Shown piece by piece: positions 32,540 to 41,680 of a stretch of DNA of 64,000 bases. The notes beneath the pieces are model-generated. The model was not told the origin of the DNA, searched no databases, and saw only the letters and a program-made list of their open reading frames with translations. Source of the stretch: Citrobacter sp. RHB25-C09 (lineage in GTDB: Bacteria; Pseudomonadota; Gammaproteobacteria; Enterobacterales; Enterobacteriaceae); NCBI RefSeq assembly GCF_013836145.1, contig NZ_CP057483.1, positions 4,318,173 to 4,382,172 on the forward strand, given 5' to 3'. A program made the position numbers and the translations under genes. Each line of letters opens with the position of its first letter. Position 1 is the first letter of the stretch.

Positions 32540-33010
32540 GTGAATCTTAACGCAACAATCCTCGGCCAGGCCATCGCGTTTGTCCTGTTCGTTCTGTTCT
32601 GCATGAAGTATGTATGGCCGCCGTTAATGGCTGCCATCGAAAAGCGTCAAAAAGAAATTGCTGACGGCCTTGCTTCTGCTGAACGAGCACATAAGGATCT
32701 TGACCTTGCAAAGGCCAGCGCGACCGACCAGCTGAAAAAAGCGAAGGCGGAAGCTCAGGTAATCATTGAGCAGGCGAACAAACGCCGCGCTCAGATCCTG
32801 GACGAAGCCAAAACTGAAGCAGAGCAGGAACGTACTAAAATCGTCGCACAGGCGCAGGCGGAAATTGATGCCGAGCGTAAACGTGCCCGTGAAGAGCTGC
32901 GTAAGCAAGTTGCTATCCTGGCTGTCGCTGGCGCCGAGAAGATCATCGAACGTTCCGTGGATGAAGCTGCTAACAGCGACATCGTGGATAAACTTGTCGC
33001 TGAACTGTAA
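32540..33010 (+). CDS. atpF: ATP synthase F0 subunit b
   Basis: This 156-residue protein starts at GTG and reads MNLNATILGQAIAFVLFVLF. One N-terminal membrane helix is followed by a long charged coiled coil, the peripheral stalk. The C-terminal end binds the delta subunit, encoded next. Confidence 0.98.
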   Translation: MNLNATILGQAIAFVLFVLFCMKYVWPPLMAAIEKRQKEIADGLASAERAHKDLDLAKASATDQLKKAKAEAQVIIEQANKRRAQILDEAKTEAEQERTKIVAQAQAEIDAERKRAREELRKQVAILAVAGAEKIIERSVDEAANSDIVDKLVAEL

Positions 33011-33024
33011 GGAGGGAGGGGCCG

Positions 33025-33558
33025 ATGTCTGAATTTGTTACGGTAGCTCGCCCCTACGCCAAAGCAGCTTTTGACTTTGCCGTCGAACACCAAAGTGTAG
33101 AGCGCTGGCAGGACATGCTGGCGTTTGCCGCCGAGGTAACTAAGAACGAACAAATGGCAGAGCTTCTCTCTGGCGCACTGGCGCCGGAAACGCTCGCTGA
33201 GTCGTTTATCGCAGTCTGCGGTGAGCAGTTGGACGAAAACGGTCAGAACCTGATTAAGGTCATGGCTGAAAATAACCGTCTGAACGCGCTCCCGGATGTA
33301 CTGGAGCAGTTCATTCACCTGCGTGCAGCGAGTGAGTCTACCTCTGAGGTAGAAGTCACTTCCGCCACCGAACTGAGTGAAGAACAGCTTGCGAAAATTA
33401 GCGCTGCGATGGAAAAACGTCTGTCACGCAAAGTTAAGCTGAATTGCAAAATCGATAAGTCTGTAATGGCAGGCGTTATCATCCGTGCGGGTGATATGGT
33501 CATTGATGGCAGCGTACGCGGCCGTCTTGAACGCCTTGCAGACGTCTTGCAGTCTTAA
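33025..33558 (+). CDS. atpH: ATP synthase F1 subunit delta
   Basis: This 177-residue subunit starts MSEFVTVARPYAKAAFDFAV. It joins the peripheral stalk to the top of the alpha3-beta3 head. The C-terminal region contains the conserved DKSVMAGVIIRAGDMVIDGS. A GGAGGGAG stretch precedes the start. Confidence 0.98.
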   Translation: MSEFVTVARPYAKAAFDFAVEHQSVERWQDMLAFAAEVTKNEQMAELLSGALAPETLAESFIAVCGEQLDENGQNLIKVMAENNRLNALPDVLEQFIHLRAASESTSEVEVTSATELSEEQLAKISAAMEKRLSRKVKLNCKIDKSVMAGVIIRAGDMVIDGSVRGRLERLADVLQS

Positions 33559-33570
33559 GGGGACTGGAGC

Positions 33571-35112
33571 ATGCAACTGAATTCCACCGAAATCAGCGAA
33601 CTGATCAAGCAGCGCATTGCTCAGTTCAATGTTGTGAGTGAAGCTCACAACGAAGGTACTATTGTTTCTGTAAGTGACGGTGTTATCCGCATCCACGGCC
33701 TGGCCGATTGTATGCAGGGTGAAATGATCTCCCTGCCGGGTAACCGTTACGCTATCGCACTGAACCTGGAGCGCGACTCCGTGGGTGCAGTTGTGATGGG
33801 TCCGTACGCTGACCTTGCCGAAGGCATGAAAGTTAAGTGTACTGGCCGTATTCTGGAAGTGCCGGTTGGCCGTGGCCTGCTGGGTCGCGTTGTTAACACC
33901 CTGGGTGCGCCAATCGACGGTAAAGGTCCGGTTGAGCACGATGGCTTCTCCCCTATCGAAGTTATCGCGCCAGGCGTTATCGACCGTCAGTCCGTTGATC
34001 AGCCAGTACAGACTGGTTATAAGTCCGTTGACGCCATGATCCCAATCGGTCGTGGTCAGCGTGAACTGATCATCGGTGACCGTCAGACCGGTAAAACCGC
34101 GATGGCTATTGATGCCATCATCAACCAGCGTGACTCCGGCATCAAATGCGTATACGTAGCTATCGGCCAGAAAGCGTCCACCATTTCTAACGTGGTTCGT
34201 AAACTGGAAGAGCACGGCGCGCTGTCTAACACCATCGTTGTTGTTGCAACCGCTTCTGAATCTGCTGCACTGCAATACCTGGCGCCATATGCCGGTTGCG
34301 CAATGGGCGAATACTTCCGCGACCGTGGCGAAGATGCACTGATCGTATACGATGACCTGTCCAAACAGGCTGTTGCTTATCGTCAGGTTTCCCTGCTGCT
34401 CCGTCGTCCGCCAGGACGTGAAGCATTCCCGGGCGACGTATTCTACCTTCACTCTCGTCTGCTGGAGCGTGCTTCCCGCGTTAACGCGGAATACGTCGAG
34501 AACTTCACCAAAGGTGAAGTGAAGGGTAAAACAGGTTCTCTGACCGCTCTGCCGATCATTGAAACTCAGGCGGGTGACGTTTCTGCGTTCGTTCCGACCA
34601 ACGTAATCTCCATTACCGATGGTCAGATCTTCCTGGAAACCAACCTGTTTAACTCCGGTATCCGTCCGGCGGTTAACCCAGGTATCTCCGTATCCCGTGT
34701 GGGTGGTGCTGCTCAGACCAAGATCATCAAGAAACTGTCCGGTGGTATCCGTACCGCGCTGGCACAGTATCGTGAACTGGCTGCGTTCTCGCAGTTTGCT
34801 TCTGACCTTGATGAAGCAACCCGTAAACAGCTGAGCCACGGTCAGAAAGTGACCGAGCTGCTGAAGCAGAAACAGTACGCTCCAATGTCTGTTGCTCAGC
34901 AGGGTCTGGTCCTGTTCGCGGCTGAACGCGGTTACCTCGAAGATGTGGAACTGGCGAAAATCGGTAGCTTCGAAGCCGCTCTGCTGGCTTACGTTGACCG
35001 TGATCACGCTCCGCTGATGCAAGAGATCAACCAGTCCGGTGGCTATAACGACGAAATCGAAGGCAAGCTGAAAGCTATCCTCGATTCCTTCAAAGCAACC
35101 CAGTCCTGGTAA
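33571..35112 (+). CDS. atpA: ATP synthase F1 subunit alpha
   Basis: This 513-residue non-catalytic nucleotide-binding subunit starts MQLNSTEISELIKQRIAQFN. Walker A GDRQTGKT lies at residues 169-176. The conserved PAVNPGISVSRVG segment near residue 370 includes the arginine finger region. It is 12 nt after atpH. Confidence 0.98.
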   Translation: MQLNSTEISELIKQRIAQFNVVSEAHNEGTIVSVSDGVIRIHGLADCMQGEMISLPGNRYAIALNLERDSVGAVVMGPYADLAEGMKVKCTGRILEVPVGRGLLGRVVNTLGAPIDGKGPVEHDGFSPIEVIAPGVIDRQSVDQPVQTGYKSVDAMIPIGRGQRELIIGDRQTGKTAMAIDAIINQRDSGIKCVYVAIGQKASTISNVVRKLEEHGALSNTIVVVATASESAALQYLAPYAGCAMGEYFRDRGEDALIVYDDLSKQAVAYRQVSLLLRRPPGREAFPGDVFYLHSRLLERASRVNAEYVENFTKGEVKGKTGSLTALPIIETQAGDVSAFVPTNVISITDGQIFLETNLFNSGIRPAVNPGISVSRVGGAAQTKIIKKLSGGIRTALAQYRELAAFSQFASDLDEATRKQLSHGQKVTELLKQKQYAPMSVAQQGLVLFAAERGYLEDVELAKIGSFEAALLAYVDRDHAPLMQEINQSGGYNDEIEGKLKAILDSFKATQSW

Positions 35113-35162
35113 CGTCCGGCGGCTTGTCTTAGGACAGGCCGCAAGGCATTGAGGAGAAGCTC

Positions 35163-36026
35163 ATGGCCGGCGCAAAAGAGATACGTAGTAAGATCGCAAG
35201 CGTCCAGAACACGCAGAAGATCACTAAAGCGATGGAGATGGTCGCCGCTTCCAAAATGCGTAAATCGCAGGATCGCATGGCGGCCAGCCGTCCTTATGCA
35301 GATACCATGCGCAAAGTGATTGGTCACCTTGCTAACGGTAATCTGGAATATAAGCATCCTTACCTGGAAGAACGCGACGTTAAGCGCGTGGGCTACCTGG
35401 TGGTGTCTACCGACCGTGGTCTGTGCGGTGGTTTGAACATTAACCTGTTCAAAAAACTGCTGGCGGAAATGAAGGCATGGTCCGATAAAGGCGTTCAGTG
35501 CGAACTCGCAATGATCGGCTCTAAAGGCGTGTCTTTCTTTAACTCCGTGGGCGGCAATGTTGTTGCTCAGGTTACAGGTATGGGTGATAACCCGTCCCTG
35601 TCCGAACTGATCGGCCCGGTTAAAGTGATGTTGCAGGCCTATGACGAAGGCCGTCTGGACAAGCTGTACGTTGTCAGCAACAAATTTATTAACACCATGT
35701 CTCAGGTTCCGACGATCACCCAACTGCTGCCTTTACCCGCGGCAGAGGATGAAGAGTTGAAACATAAATCCTGGGATTACCTGTATGAACCGGATCCGAA
35801 AGCGCTGCTGGATACTCTCTTGCGTCGTTATGTCGAATCTCAGGTTTATCAGGGCGTGGTAGAAAACCTGGCCAGCGAGCAGGCCGCACGTATGGTGGCG
35901 ATGAAAGCCGCTACCGACAATGGCGGCAGCCTGATTAAAGAGCTGCAGTTGGTATACAACAAAGCTCGTCAGGCCAGCATTACTCAGGAACTCACCGAAA
36001 TCGTCGGTGGTGCATCCGCGGTATAA
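35163..36026 (+). CDS. atpG: ATP synthase F1 subunit gamma
   Basis: This 287-residue central rotor shaft starts MAGAKEIRSKIASVQNTQKI. Long N- and C-terminal helices form the rotating coiled coil; the C-terminal KARQASITQELTEIVGGA is conserved. It lies between alpha and beta in the usual order. Confidence 0.98.
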   Translation: MAGAKEIRSKIASVQNTQKITKAMEMVAASKMRKSQDRMAASRPYADTMRKVIGHLANGNLEYKHPYLEERDVKRVGYLVVSTDRGLCGGLNINLFKKLLAEMKAWSDKGVQCELAMIGSKGVSFFNSVGGNVVAQVTGMGDNPSLSELIGPVKVMLQAYDEGRLDKLYVVSNKFINTMSQVPTITQLLPLPAAEDEELKHKSWDYLYEPDPKALLDTLLRRYVESQVYQGVVENLASEQAARMVAMKAATDNGGSLIKELQLVYNKARQASITQELTEIVGGASAV

Positions 36027-36052
36027 CCAGGTTAATTCGTAGAGGATTCAAG

Positions 36053-37435
36053 ATGGCTACTGGAAAAATTGTCCAGGTAATCGGCGCCGTGGTTGACGTC
36101 GAATTCCCTCAGGATGCCGTACCGCGCGTGTACGATGCTCTTGAGGTTAAGAATGGTAACGAGACCCTGGTGCTGGAAGTTCAGCAGCAGCTCGGTGGTG
36201 GTATCGTGCGTACCATCGCGATGGGTTCTTCCGACGGTCTGCGTCGTGGTCTGGAAGTGACTGACCTTGCGCACCCGATCGAAGTCCCGGTAGGTAAAGC
36301 AACACTGGGTCGTATCATGAACGTATTGGGCCAGCCCATCGACATGAAAGGCGACATCGGTGAAGAAGAACGTTGGGCTATCCACCGTGCGGCACCTTCC
36401 TATGAAGAGCTCTCCAGCTCTCAGGAACTGCTGGAAACCGGCATCAAAGTTATCGACCTGATGTGTCCGTTTGCGAAGGGCGGTAAAGTTGGTCTGTTCG
36501 GTGGTGCGGGTGTAGGTAAAACCGTAAACATGATGGAGCTGATCCGTAACATCGCGATCGAGCACTCCGGTTACTCTGTGTTTGCGGGCGTAGGTGAGCG
36601 TACTCGTGAGGGTAACGACTTCTACCACGAAATGACTGACTCCAACGTTCTGGACAAAGTATCCCTGGTTTACGGCCAGATGAACGAGCCGCCAGGAAAC
36701 CGTCTGCGCGTTGCGCTGACCGGTTTGACCATGGCTGAGAAGTTCCGTGACGAAGGTCGTGACGTACTGCTGTTCGTCGATAACATCTACCGTTACACCC
36801 TGGCCGGTACTGAAGTATCTGCACTGCTGGGTCGTATGCCTTCAGCGGTAGGTTATCAGCCGACGCTGGCGGAAGAGATGGGTGTTCTTCAGGAACGTAT
36901 CACCTCTACCAAAACCGGCTCTATCACCTCCGTTCAGGCGGTATATGTACCTGCGGATGACTTGACTGACCCATCACCAGCAACCACCTTTGCGCACTTA
37001 GATGCAACCGTGGTACTGAGCCGTCAGATCGCGTCTCTGGGTATCTACCCGGCCGTTGACCCGCTGGACTCCACCAGCCGTCAGCTGGATCCACTGGTTG
37101 TTGGTCAGGAACACTACGACACCGCGCGTGGCGTACAGTCCCTGCTGCAACGTTACCAGGAACTGAAAGACATCATCGCCATCCTGGGTATGGATGAACT
37201 GTCTGAAGAAGACAAACTGGTGGTAGCACGTGCGCGTAAGATCCAGCGCTTCCTGTCCCAGCCGTTCTTCGTTGCGGAAGTATTTACCGGTTCTCCGGGC
37301 AAATACGTTTCCCTGAAAGACACCATCCGTGGCTTTAAAGGCATTATGGAAGGCGAATACGATCACCTGCCGGAGCAGGCGTTCTACATGGTCGGTTCTA
37401 TCGACGAAGCCGTGGAAAAAGCCAAAAAACTTTAA
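36053..37435 (+). CDS. atpD: ATP synthase F1 subunit beta
   Basis: This 460-residue catalytic subunit starts MATGKIVQVIGAVVDVEFPQ. Walker A GGAGVGKT is at residues 150-157. The catalytic glutamate follows in GVGERTREGND, and VLLFVDNIYR is Walker B. It makes ATP at the three catalytic sites of F1. Confidence 0.98.
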   Translation: MATGKIVQVIGAVVDVEFPQDAVPRVYDALEVKNGNETLVLEVQQQLGGGIVRTIAMGSSDGLRRGLEVTDLAHPIEVPVGKATLGRIMNVLGQPIDMKGDIGEEERWAIHRAAPSYEELSSSQELLETGIKVIDLMCPFAKGGKVGLFGGAGVGKTVNMMELIRNIAIEHSGYSVFAGVGERTREGNDFYHEMTDSNVLDKVSLVYGQMNEPPGNRLRVALTGLTMAEKFRDEGRDVLLFVDNIYRYTLAGTEVSALLGRMPSAVGYQPTLAEEMGVLQERITSTKTGSITSVQAVYVPADDLTDPSPATTFAHLDATVVLSRQIASLGIYPAVDPLDSTSRQLDPLVVGQEHYDTARGVQSLLQRYQELKDIIAILGMDELSEEDKLVVARARKIQRFLSQPFFVAEVFTGSPGKYVSLKDTIRGFKGIMEGEYDHLPEQAFYMVGSIDEAVEKAKKL

Positions 37436-37455
37436 CGCCTTAATCGGAGGGTGAT

Positions 37456-37875
37456 ATGGCAATGACTTACCACCTGGACGTCGTCAGCGCAGAGCAACAA
37501 ATGTTCTCTGGTCTGGTCGAAAAAATCCAGGTAACGGGTAGTGAAGGTGAACTGGGTATTTACCCGGGTCACGCACCGCTGCTCACCGCCATTAAGCCTG
37601 GTATGATTCGCATCGTTAAACAGCACGGTCATGAAGAGTTTATCTATCTGTCTGGCGGCATTCTCGAAGTGCAGCCTGGCAACGTGACCGTACTGGCTGA
37701 TACCGCGATTCGCGGCCAGGATCTCGACGAAGCGCGAGCTCTGGAAGCGAAACGTAAGGCCGAAGAGCATATTAAGAGCTCTCATGGTGACGTGGATTAC
37801 GCTCAGGCGTCTGCGGAACTGGCCAAAGCGATCGCTAAACTGCGCGTTATCGAGTTGACCAAAAAAGCGATGTAA
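37456..37875 (+). CDS. atpC: ATP synthase F1 subunit epsilon
   Basis: This 139-residue subunit starts [20 protein letters not shown]. An N-terminal beta sandwich (about 1-85) is followed by two C-terminal helices that inhibit ATP hydrolysis. It is the last gene of the atp operon. Confidence 0.98.
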
Positions 37876-37892
37876 CACCGGCTTGAAAGCAC

Positions 37893-37928
37893 AAAAGCCA
37901 GTCTGGGTTCCAGGCTGGCTTTTTTTTG
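37893..37928 (+). terminator. atp operon terminator
   Basis: AAAAGCCAGTCTGG and CCAGGCTGGCTTTT form a long stem with a GTT loop followed by T8, 18 nt after atpC. It is a strong intrinsic terminator before glmU. Confidence 0.93.
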
Positions 37929-38011
37929 TCTCTTTTTTCATGATAAAAAAGATGTAGAATTTTTGGCATTAAACGTTTTAACTTCTCACTCAAACTACAG
38001 TCAGGATGTAT

Positions 38012-39382
38012 ATGTCAAATAGTGCGATGAGCGTGGTTATTCTTGCCGCAGGCAAAGGAACCCGCATGTATTCCGAACTTCCAAAAGTGCTGCACCAGCT
38101 CGCAGGGAAGCCGATGGTTCAGCATGTCATTGATGCCGCTAATGAATTAGGTGCCTCTCAGGTGCACCTGGTCTATGGTCACGGTGGCGATCTGCTTAAA
38201 AAGACCCTGAAAGAGGACAACCTCAACTGGGTACTTCAGGCAGAGCAGCTGGGAACCGGACACGCCATGCAGCAGGCGGCGCCTTACTTTGGCGATGACG
38301 AAGATATTTTAATGCTCTACGGCGATGTACCGCTGATCTCCCTGGAAACGTTACAGCGCCTGCGTGATGCAAAACCGCAGGGCGGTATTGGTTTGCTAAC
38401 CGTTGTGCTGGACGACCCAAGCGGGTATGGCCGAATTACGCGTGAAAACGGCAAAGTGACCGGCATCGTTGAGCATAAAGATGCCAGCGAGGAACAGCGC
38501 CAGATTCAGGAAATCAATACCGGTATCCTGATCGCTAACGGTGCGGATATGAAGCGCTGGTTGTCGAAGCTGACGAACAACAATGCGCAGGGTGAATACT
38601 ACATTACCGATATCATTGCGCTGGCGTATCAGGAAGGGCGGGAAATCGCCGCCGTTCATCCGGCGCGCATCAGCGAAACGGATGGCGTAAACAACCGTCT
38701 GCAACTTTCCCGTCTGGAGCGTATTTTCCAGTCTGAGCAAGCGGAAAAAATGCTGCTCGCGGGCGTTATGCTGCGCGACCCTCTGCGTTTTGATCTGCGT
38801 GGTTCACTCTCTCACGGGCGTGATGTCGAAATTGATACTAACGTTATCATCGAAGGCAACGTCACGCTGGGCAACCGCGTCAAAATTGGTACCGGCTGCG
38901 TCATCAAAAACAGCGTGATTGGCGATGACTGTGAAATCAGTCCATACAGCGTAGTGGAAGATGCACATCTGGAAGCGGCCTGCACCATCGGTCCGTTTGC
39001 ACGTCTGCGCCCTGGCGCAGAATTGCTGGAAGGCGCTCACGTGGGCAACTTCGTCGAAATGAAAAAAGCGCGTCTGGGCAAAGGTTCTAAAGCGGGTCAC
39101 CTGACCTACCTTGGCGATGCGGAAATTGGCGACAACGTGAATATCGGCGCGGGGACGATTACCTGCAACTACGATGGCGCGAATAAGTTCAAAACCATTA
39201 TTGGCGATGATGTGTTTGTCGGTTCCGACACGCAGCTGGTGGCACCGGTCTCCGTGGGCAAAGGTGCAACGATTGCGGCGGGGACGACGGTGACCCGCGA
39301 TGTTGCCGAGAATGAACTGGTCCTGAGTCGCGTGCCGCAGGTCAATAAACAAGGCTGGCAGCGTCCGGTGAAAAAGAAGTAA
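38012..39382 (+). CDS. glmU: Bifunctional GlcNAc-1-P uridyltransferase / GlcN-1-P acetyltransferase
   Basis: The ATG at 38012 gives 456 residues, MSNSAMSVVILAAGKGTRMY, with AGGA 5 nt before it. The N-terminal pyrophosphorylase domain carries LAAGKGTRM. The C-terminal left-handed beta-helix has hexapeptide repeats (about residues 250-435) and acetylates glucosamine-1-P. It makes UDP-GlcNAc for peptidoglycan and LPS, and precedes glmS, which supplies the pathway. Confidence 0.97.
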   Translation: MSNSAMSVVILAAGKGTRMYSELPKVLHQLAGKPMVQHVIDAANELGASQVHLVYGHGGDLLKKTLKEDNLNWVLQAEQLGTGHAMQQAAPYFGDDEDILMLYGDVPLISLETLQRLRDAKPQGGIGLLTVVLDDPSGYGRITRENGKVTGIVEHKDASEEQRQIQEINTGILIANGADMKRWLSKLTNNNAQGEYYITDIIALAYQEGREIAAVHPARISETDGVNNRLQLSRLERIFQSEQAEKMLLAGVMLRDPLRFDLRGSLSHGRDVEIDTNVIIEGNVTLGNRVKIGTGCVIKNSVIGDDCEISPYSVVEDAHLEAACTIGPFARLRPGAELLEGAHVGNFVEMKKARLGKGSKAGHLTYLGDAEIGDNVNIGAGTITCNYDGANKFKTIIGDDVFVGSDTQLVAPVSVGKGATIAAGTTVTRDVAENELVLSRVPQVNKQGWQRPVKKK

Positions 39383-39390
39383 GTGATTTT

Positions 39391-39424
39391 TGTAGGCCTG
39401 ATAAGGCGTAGCCGCCATCAGGCA
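39391..39424. repeat. REP palindrome between glmU and glmS
   Basis: TGTAGGCCTGATAAGGCG / CGCCATCAGGCA is a REP-type palindrome. It is followed by the glmS leader (about 39425-39544), where the GlmZ sRNA activates translation in E. coli; the exact pairing site here I cannot verify. Confidence 0.8.
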
Positions 39425-39544
39425 GACAGGAGTAGTACCTATAAAAATAACCCCACTCTCTACAAGGCTCGGGGCGCCCGAAAATACGGGCATACAGGTT
39501 GACCGACAACGACTGGCATACTGCCAAAATCGGAATTAAAAACT

Positions 39545-41374
39545 ATGTGTGGAATTGTTGGCGCTATCGCGCAGCGTGATGTAGCAGAAATCCTCCTCGA
39601 AGGTTTACGTCGTCTGGAATACCGTGGTTATGACTCAGCCGGTCTGGCTGTGGTAGATGCAGAAGGTCATATGACCCGTCTGCGTCGCCTGGGTAAAGTG
39701 CAGATGCTGTCTCAGGCAGCGGAAGAACATCCGCTGCACGGCGGGACGGGTATTGCTCATACCCGTTGGGCAACGCACGGCGAACCTTCAGAAGCTAACG
39801 CACATCCGCATGTTTCTGAACACATTGTGGTGGTGCATAACGGCATCATCGAAAACCATGAACCCCTGCGTGAAGAACTGAAAGCGCGCGGCTACACCTT
39901 TGTTTCTGAAACCGACACCGAAGTGATTGCTCACTTAGTGGACTGGGAACTGAAACAGGGCGGTACGCTGCGTGAAGCGGTTCTGCGTGTGATCCCGCAA
40001 CTGCGCGGTGCATACGGCACGGTGATCATGGACACTCGTCATCCAGATACCCTGCTGGCGGCTCGTTCAGGTAGCCCGCTGGTTATCGGTCTGGGCATGG
40101 GTGAAAACTTTATCGCTTCCGATCAGCTGGCACTGCTGCCGGTAACCCGTCGCTTTATCTTCCTCGAAGAAGGCGATATTGCGGAAGTGACCCGTCGTTC
40201 TGTCTCTATTTTCGATAAAAATGGCGTGGACGTTAAGCGTCAGGAAATCGAATCCAATCTGCAATATGACGCTGGTGATAAAGGTATCTATCGCCACTAC
40301 ATGCAGAAAGAGATCTACGAACAGCCGAACGCGATTAAAAACACACTGACCGGGCGTATCAGCCACGGTGAAGTGGATTTAAGCGAGCTGGGACCGAAGG
40401 CAAACGAACTGCTGTCTCAGGTTGAGCATATTCAAATCATCGCATGCGGCACCTCTTACAACTCCGGAATGGTGTCTCGCTACTGGTTTGAATCGTTGGC
40501 TGGTATTCCGTGCGACGTCGAAATCGCTTCTGAGTTCCGCTACCGTAAATCCGCCGTGCGCCGTAACAGCCTGATGATCACCTTGTCTCAGTCTGGTGAA
40601 ACAGCGGATACGCTGGCGGGCCTGCGTTTGTCGAAAGAGCTGGGCTATCTGGGCTCTCTCGCTATCTGTAACGTGCCGGGTTCTTCCCTGGTGCGTGAAT
40701 CGGATCTGGCGATGATGACCAACGCCGGTACTGAAATCGGCGTGGCGTCTACCAAGGCGTTCACCACACAGTTGACCGTACTGCTGATGCTGGTGGCAAA
40801 ACTGGCGCGCCTGAAAGGGCTGGATGCGTCTATTGAGCACGATATCGTTCACGGGTTGCAGGCACTGCCGAGCCGTATTGAGCAGATGCTGTCTCAGGAC
40901 AAACGTATTGAAGCGCTGGCGGAAGATTTCTCTGACAAGCATCACGCATTGTTCCTTGGGCGCGGCGATCAGTATCCGATCGCGCTGGAAGGCGCGCTGA
41001 AGCTGAAAGAGATCTCCTACATCCACGCAGAAGCCTATGCGGCTGGCGAGCTGAAACACGGCCCGCTGGCGCTGATCGATGCCGATATGCCGGTTATCGT
41101 GGTGGCGCCGAACAACGAACTGCTGGAAAAACTGAAATCCAACATCGAAGAAGTCCGCGCGCGTGGCGGTCAGCTGTACGTCTTCGCCGATCGGGATGCG
41201 GGTTTCGTTAGCAGCGACAACATGCACATCATTGAGATGCCGCATGTAGAAGAGGTGATTGCGCCGATCTTCTATACCGTTCCGCTGCAACTGCTTGCTT
41301 ATCACGTGGCGCTGATTAAAGGCACCGATGTGGATCAGCCGCGTAACCTGGCTAAATCGGTTACCGTTGAGTAA
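39545..41374 (+). CDS. glmS: Glutamine-fructose-6-phosphate aminotransferase
   Basis: This 609-residue enzyme starts MCGIVGAIAQRDVAEILLEG; Cys2 is the N-terminal glutaminase nucleophile after Met removal. The C-terminal half holds two SIS domains for fructose-6-P. The end NLAKSVTVE is the conserved C-terminal loop. It commits carbon to amino-sugar synthesis. In E. coli it is controlled by GlmY/GlmZ sRNAs and processing of the glmUS mRNA near the glmU stop. Confidence 0.98.
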   Translation: MCGIVGAIAQRDVAEILLEGLRRLEYRGYDSAGLAVVDAEGHMTRLRRLGKVQMLSQAAEEHPLHGGTGIAHTRWATHGEPSEANAHPHVSEHIVVVHNGIIENHEPLREELKARGYTFVSETDTEVIAHLVDWELKQGGTLREAVLRVIPQLRGAYGTVIMDTRHPDTLLAARSGSPLVIGLGMGENFIASDQLALLPVTRRFIFLEEGDIAEVTRRSVSIFDKNGVDVKRQEIESNLQYDAGDKGIYRHYMQKEIYEQPNAIKNTLTGRISHGEVDLSELGPKANELLSQVEHIQIIACGTSYNSGMVSRYWFESLAGIPCDVEIASEFRYRKSAVRRNSLMITLSQSGETADTLAGLRLSKELGYLGSLAICNVPGSSLVRESDLAMMTNAGTEIGVASTKAFTTQLTVLLMLVAKLARLKGLDASIEHDIVHGLQALPSRIEQMLSQDKRIEALAEDFSDKHHALFLGRGDQYPIALEGALKLKEISYIHAEAYAAGELKHGPLALIDADMPVIVVAPNNELLEKLKSNIEEVRARGGQLYVFADRDAGFVSSDNMHIIEMPHVEEVIAPIFYTVPLQLLAYHVALIKGTDVDQPRNLAKSVTVE

Positions 41375-41381
41375 AAATAAT

Positions 41382-41406
41382 GGCCCTGCGAAAGCGGGGC
41401 CTTTTT
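41382..41406 (+). terminator. glmS terminator
   Basis: GGCCCTGC and GCGGGGCC form an 8-bp stem with a GAAA tetraloop followed by TTTTT, right after the glmS stop codon. Confidence 0.92.
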
Positions 41407-41493
41407 CTGTCCTGCATCAACTCCCTCTACGAATTTAGGTGACAAACCGTCATCTTCAGCTACTTTTTTCAGTATCACAAAAAGAAAATTTTT

Positions 41494-41511
41494 CTGACAT
41501 AGCGCTGTCAT
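41494..41511 (+). promoter_or_regulatory. Upstream Pho box pair (candidate)
   Basis: CTGACAT AGCG CTGTCAT has two 7-mers 11 bp apart, the PhoB-binding layout. It lies 62 bp upstream of the stronger tandem Pho boxes of pstS. Confidence 0.6.
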
Positions 41512-41572
41512 AAATCACACTAACTCATTGTTTATAGAGAATTATTTTACAGTATCTTAAGTGGGATTTTCA

Positions 41573-41612
41573 TTGTCATAAAACTGTCATATTTCGTACA
41601 TTTAACTGTCAC
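41573..41612 (+). promoter_or_regulatory. Tandem Pho boxes of the pstS promoter
   Basis: Four PhoB 7-mers occur at a strict 11-bp period: TTGTCAT (41573), CTGTCAT (41584), CGTACAT (41595) and CTGTCAC (41606). They make up two adjacent Pho boxes that replace the -35 element, as in E. coli pstS. The operon is therefore induced by PhoB-P at low phosphate. Confidence 0.93.
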
Positions 41613-41680
41613 CTGTTTGTCCTATTTTGCTCATCGTAGCCACTTAACAATGATTTACGAAAATCCTAGCAGGAGACATT

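Noticed and set aside
33424..35022. 532-residue minus-strand ORF opposite atpA/atpH
   Set aside because: It is the antisense shadow of the strongly codon-biased atpA; it has no recognisable domain and no ribosome binding site.
40379..41305. 308-residue minus-strand ORF opposite glmS
   Set aside because: Antisense shadow of glmS with no domain or start signal.
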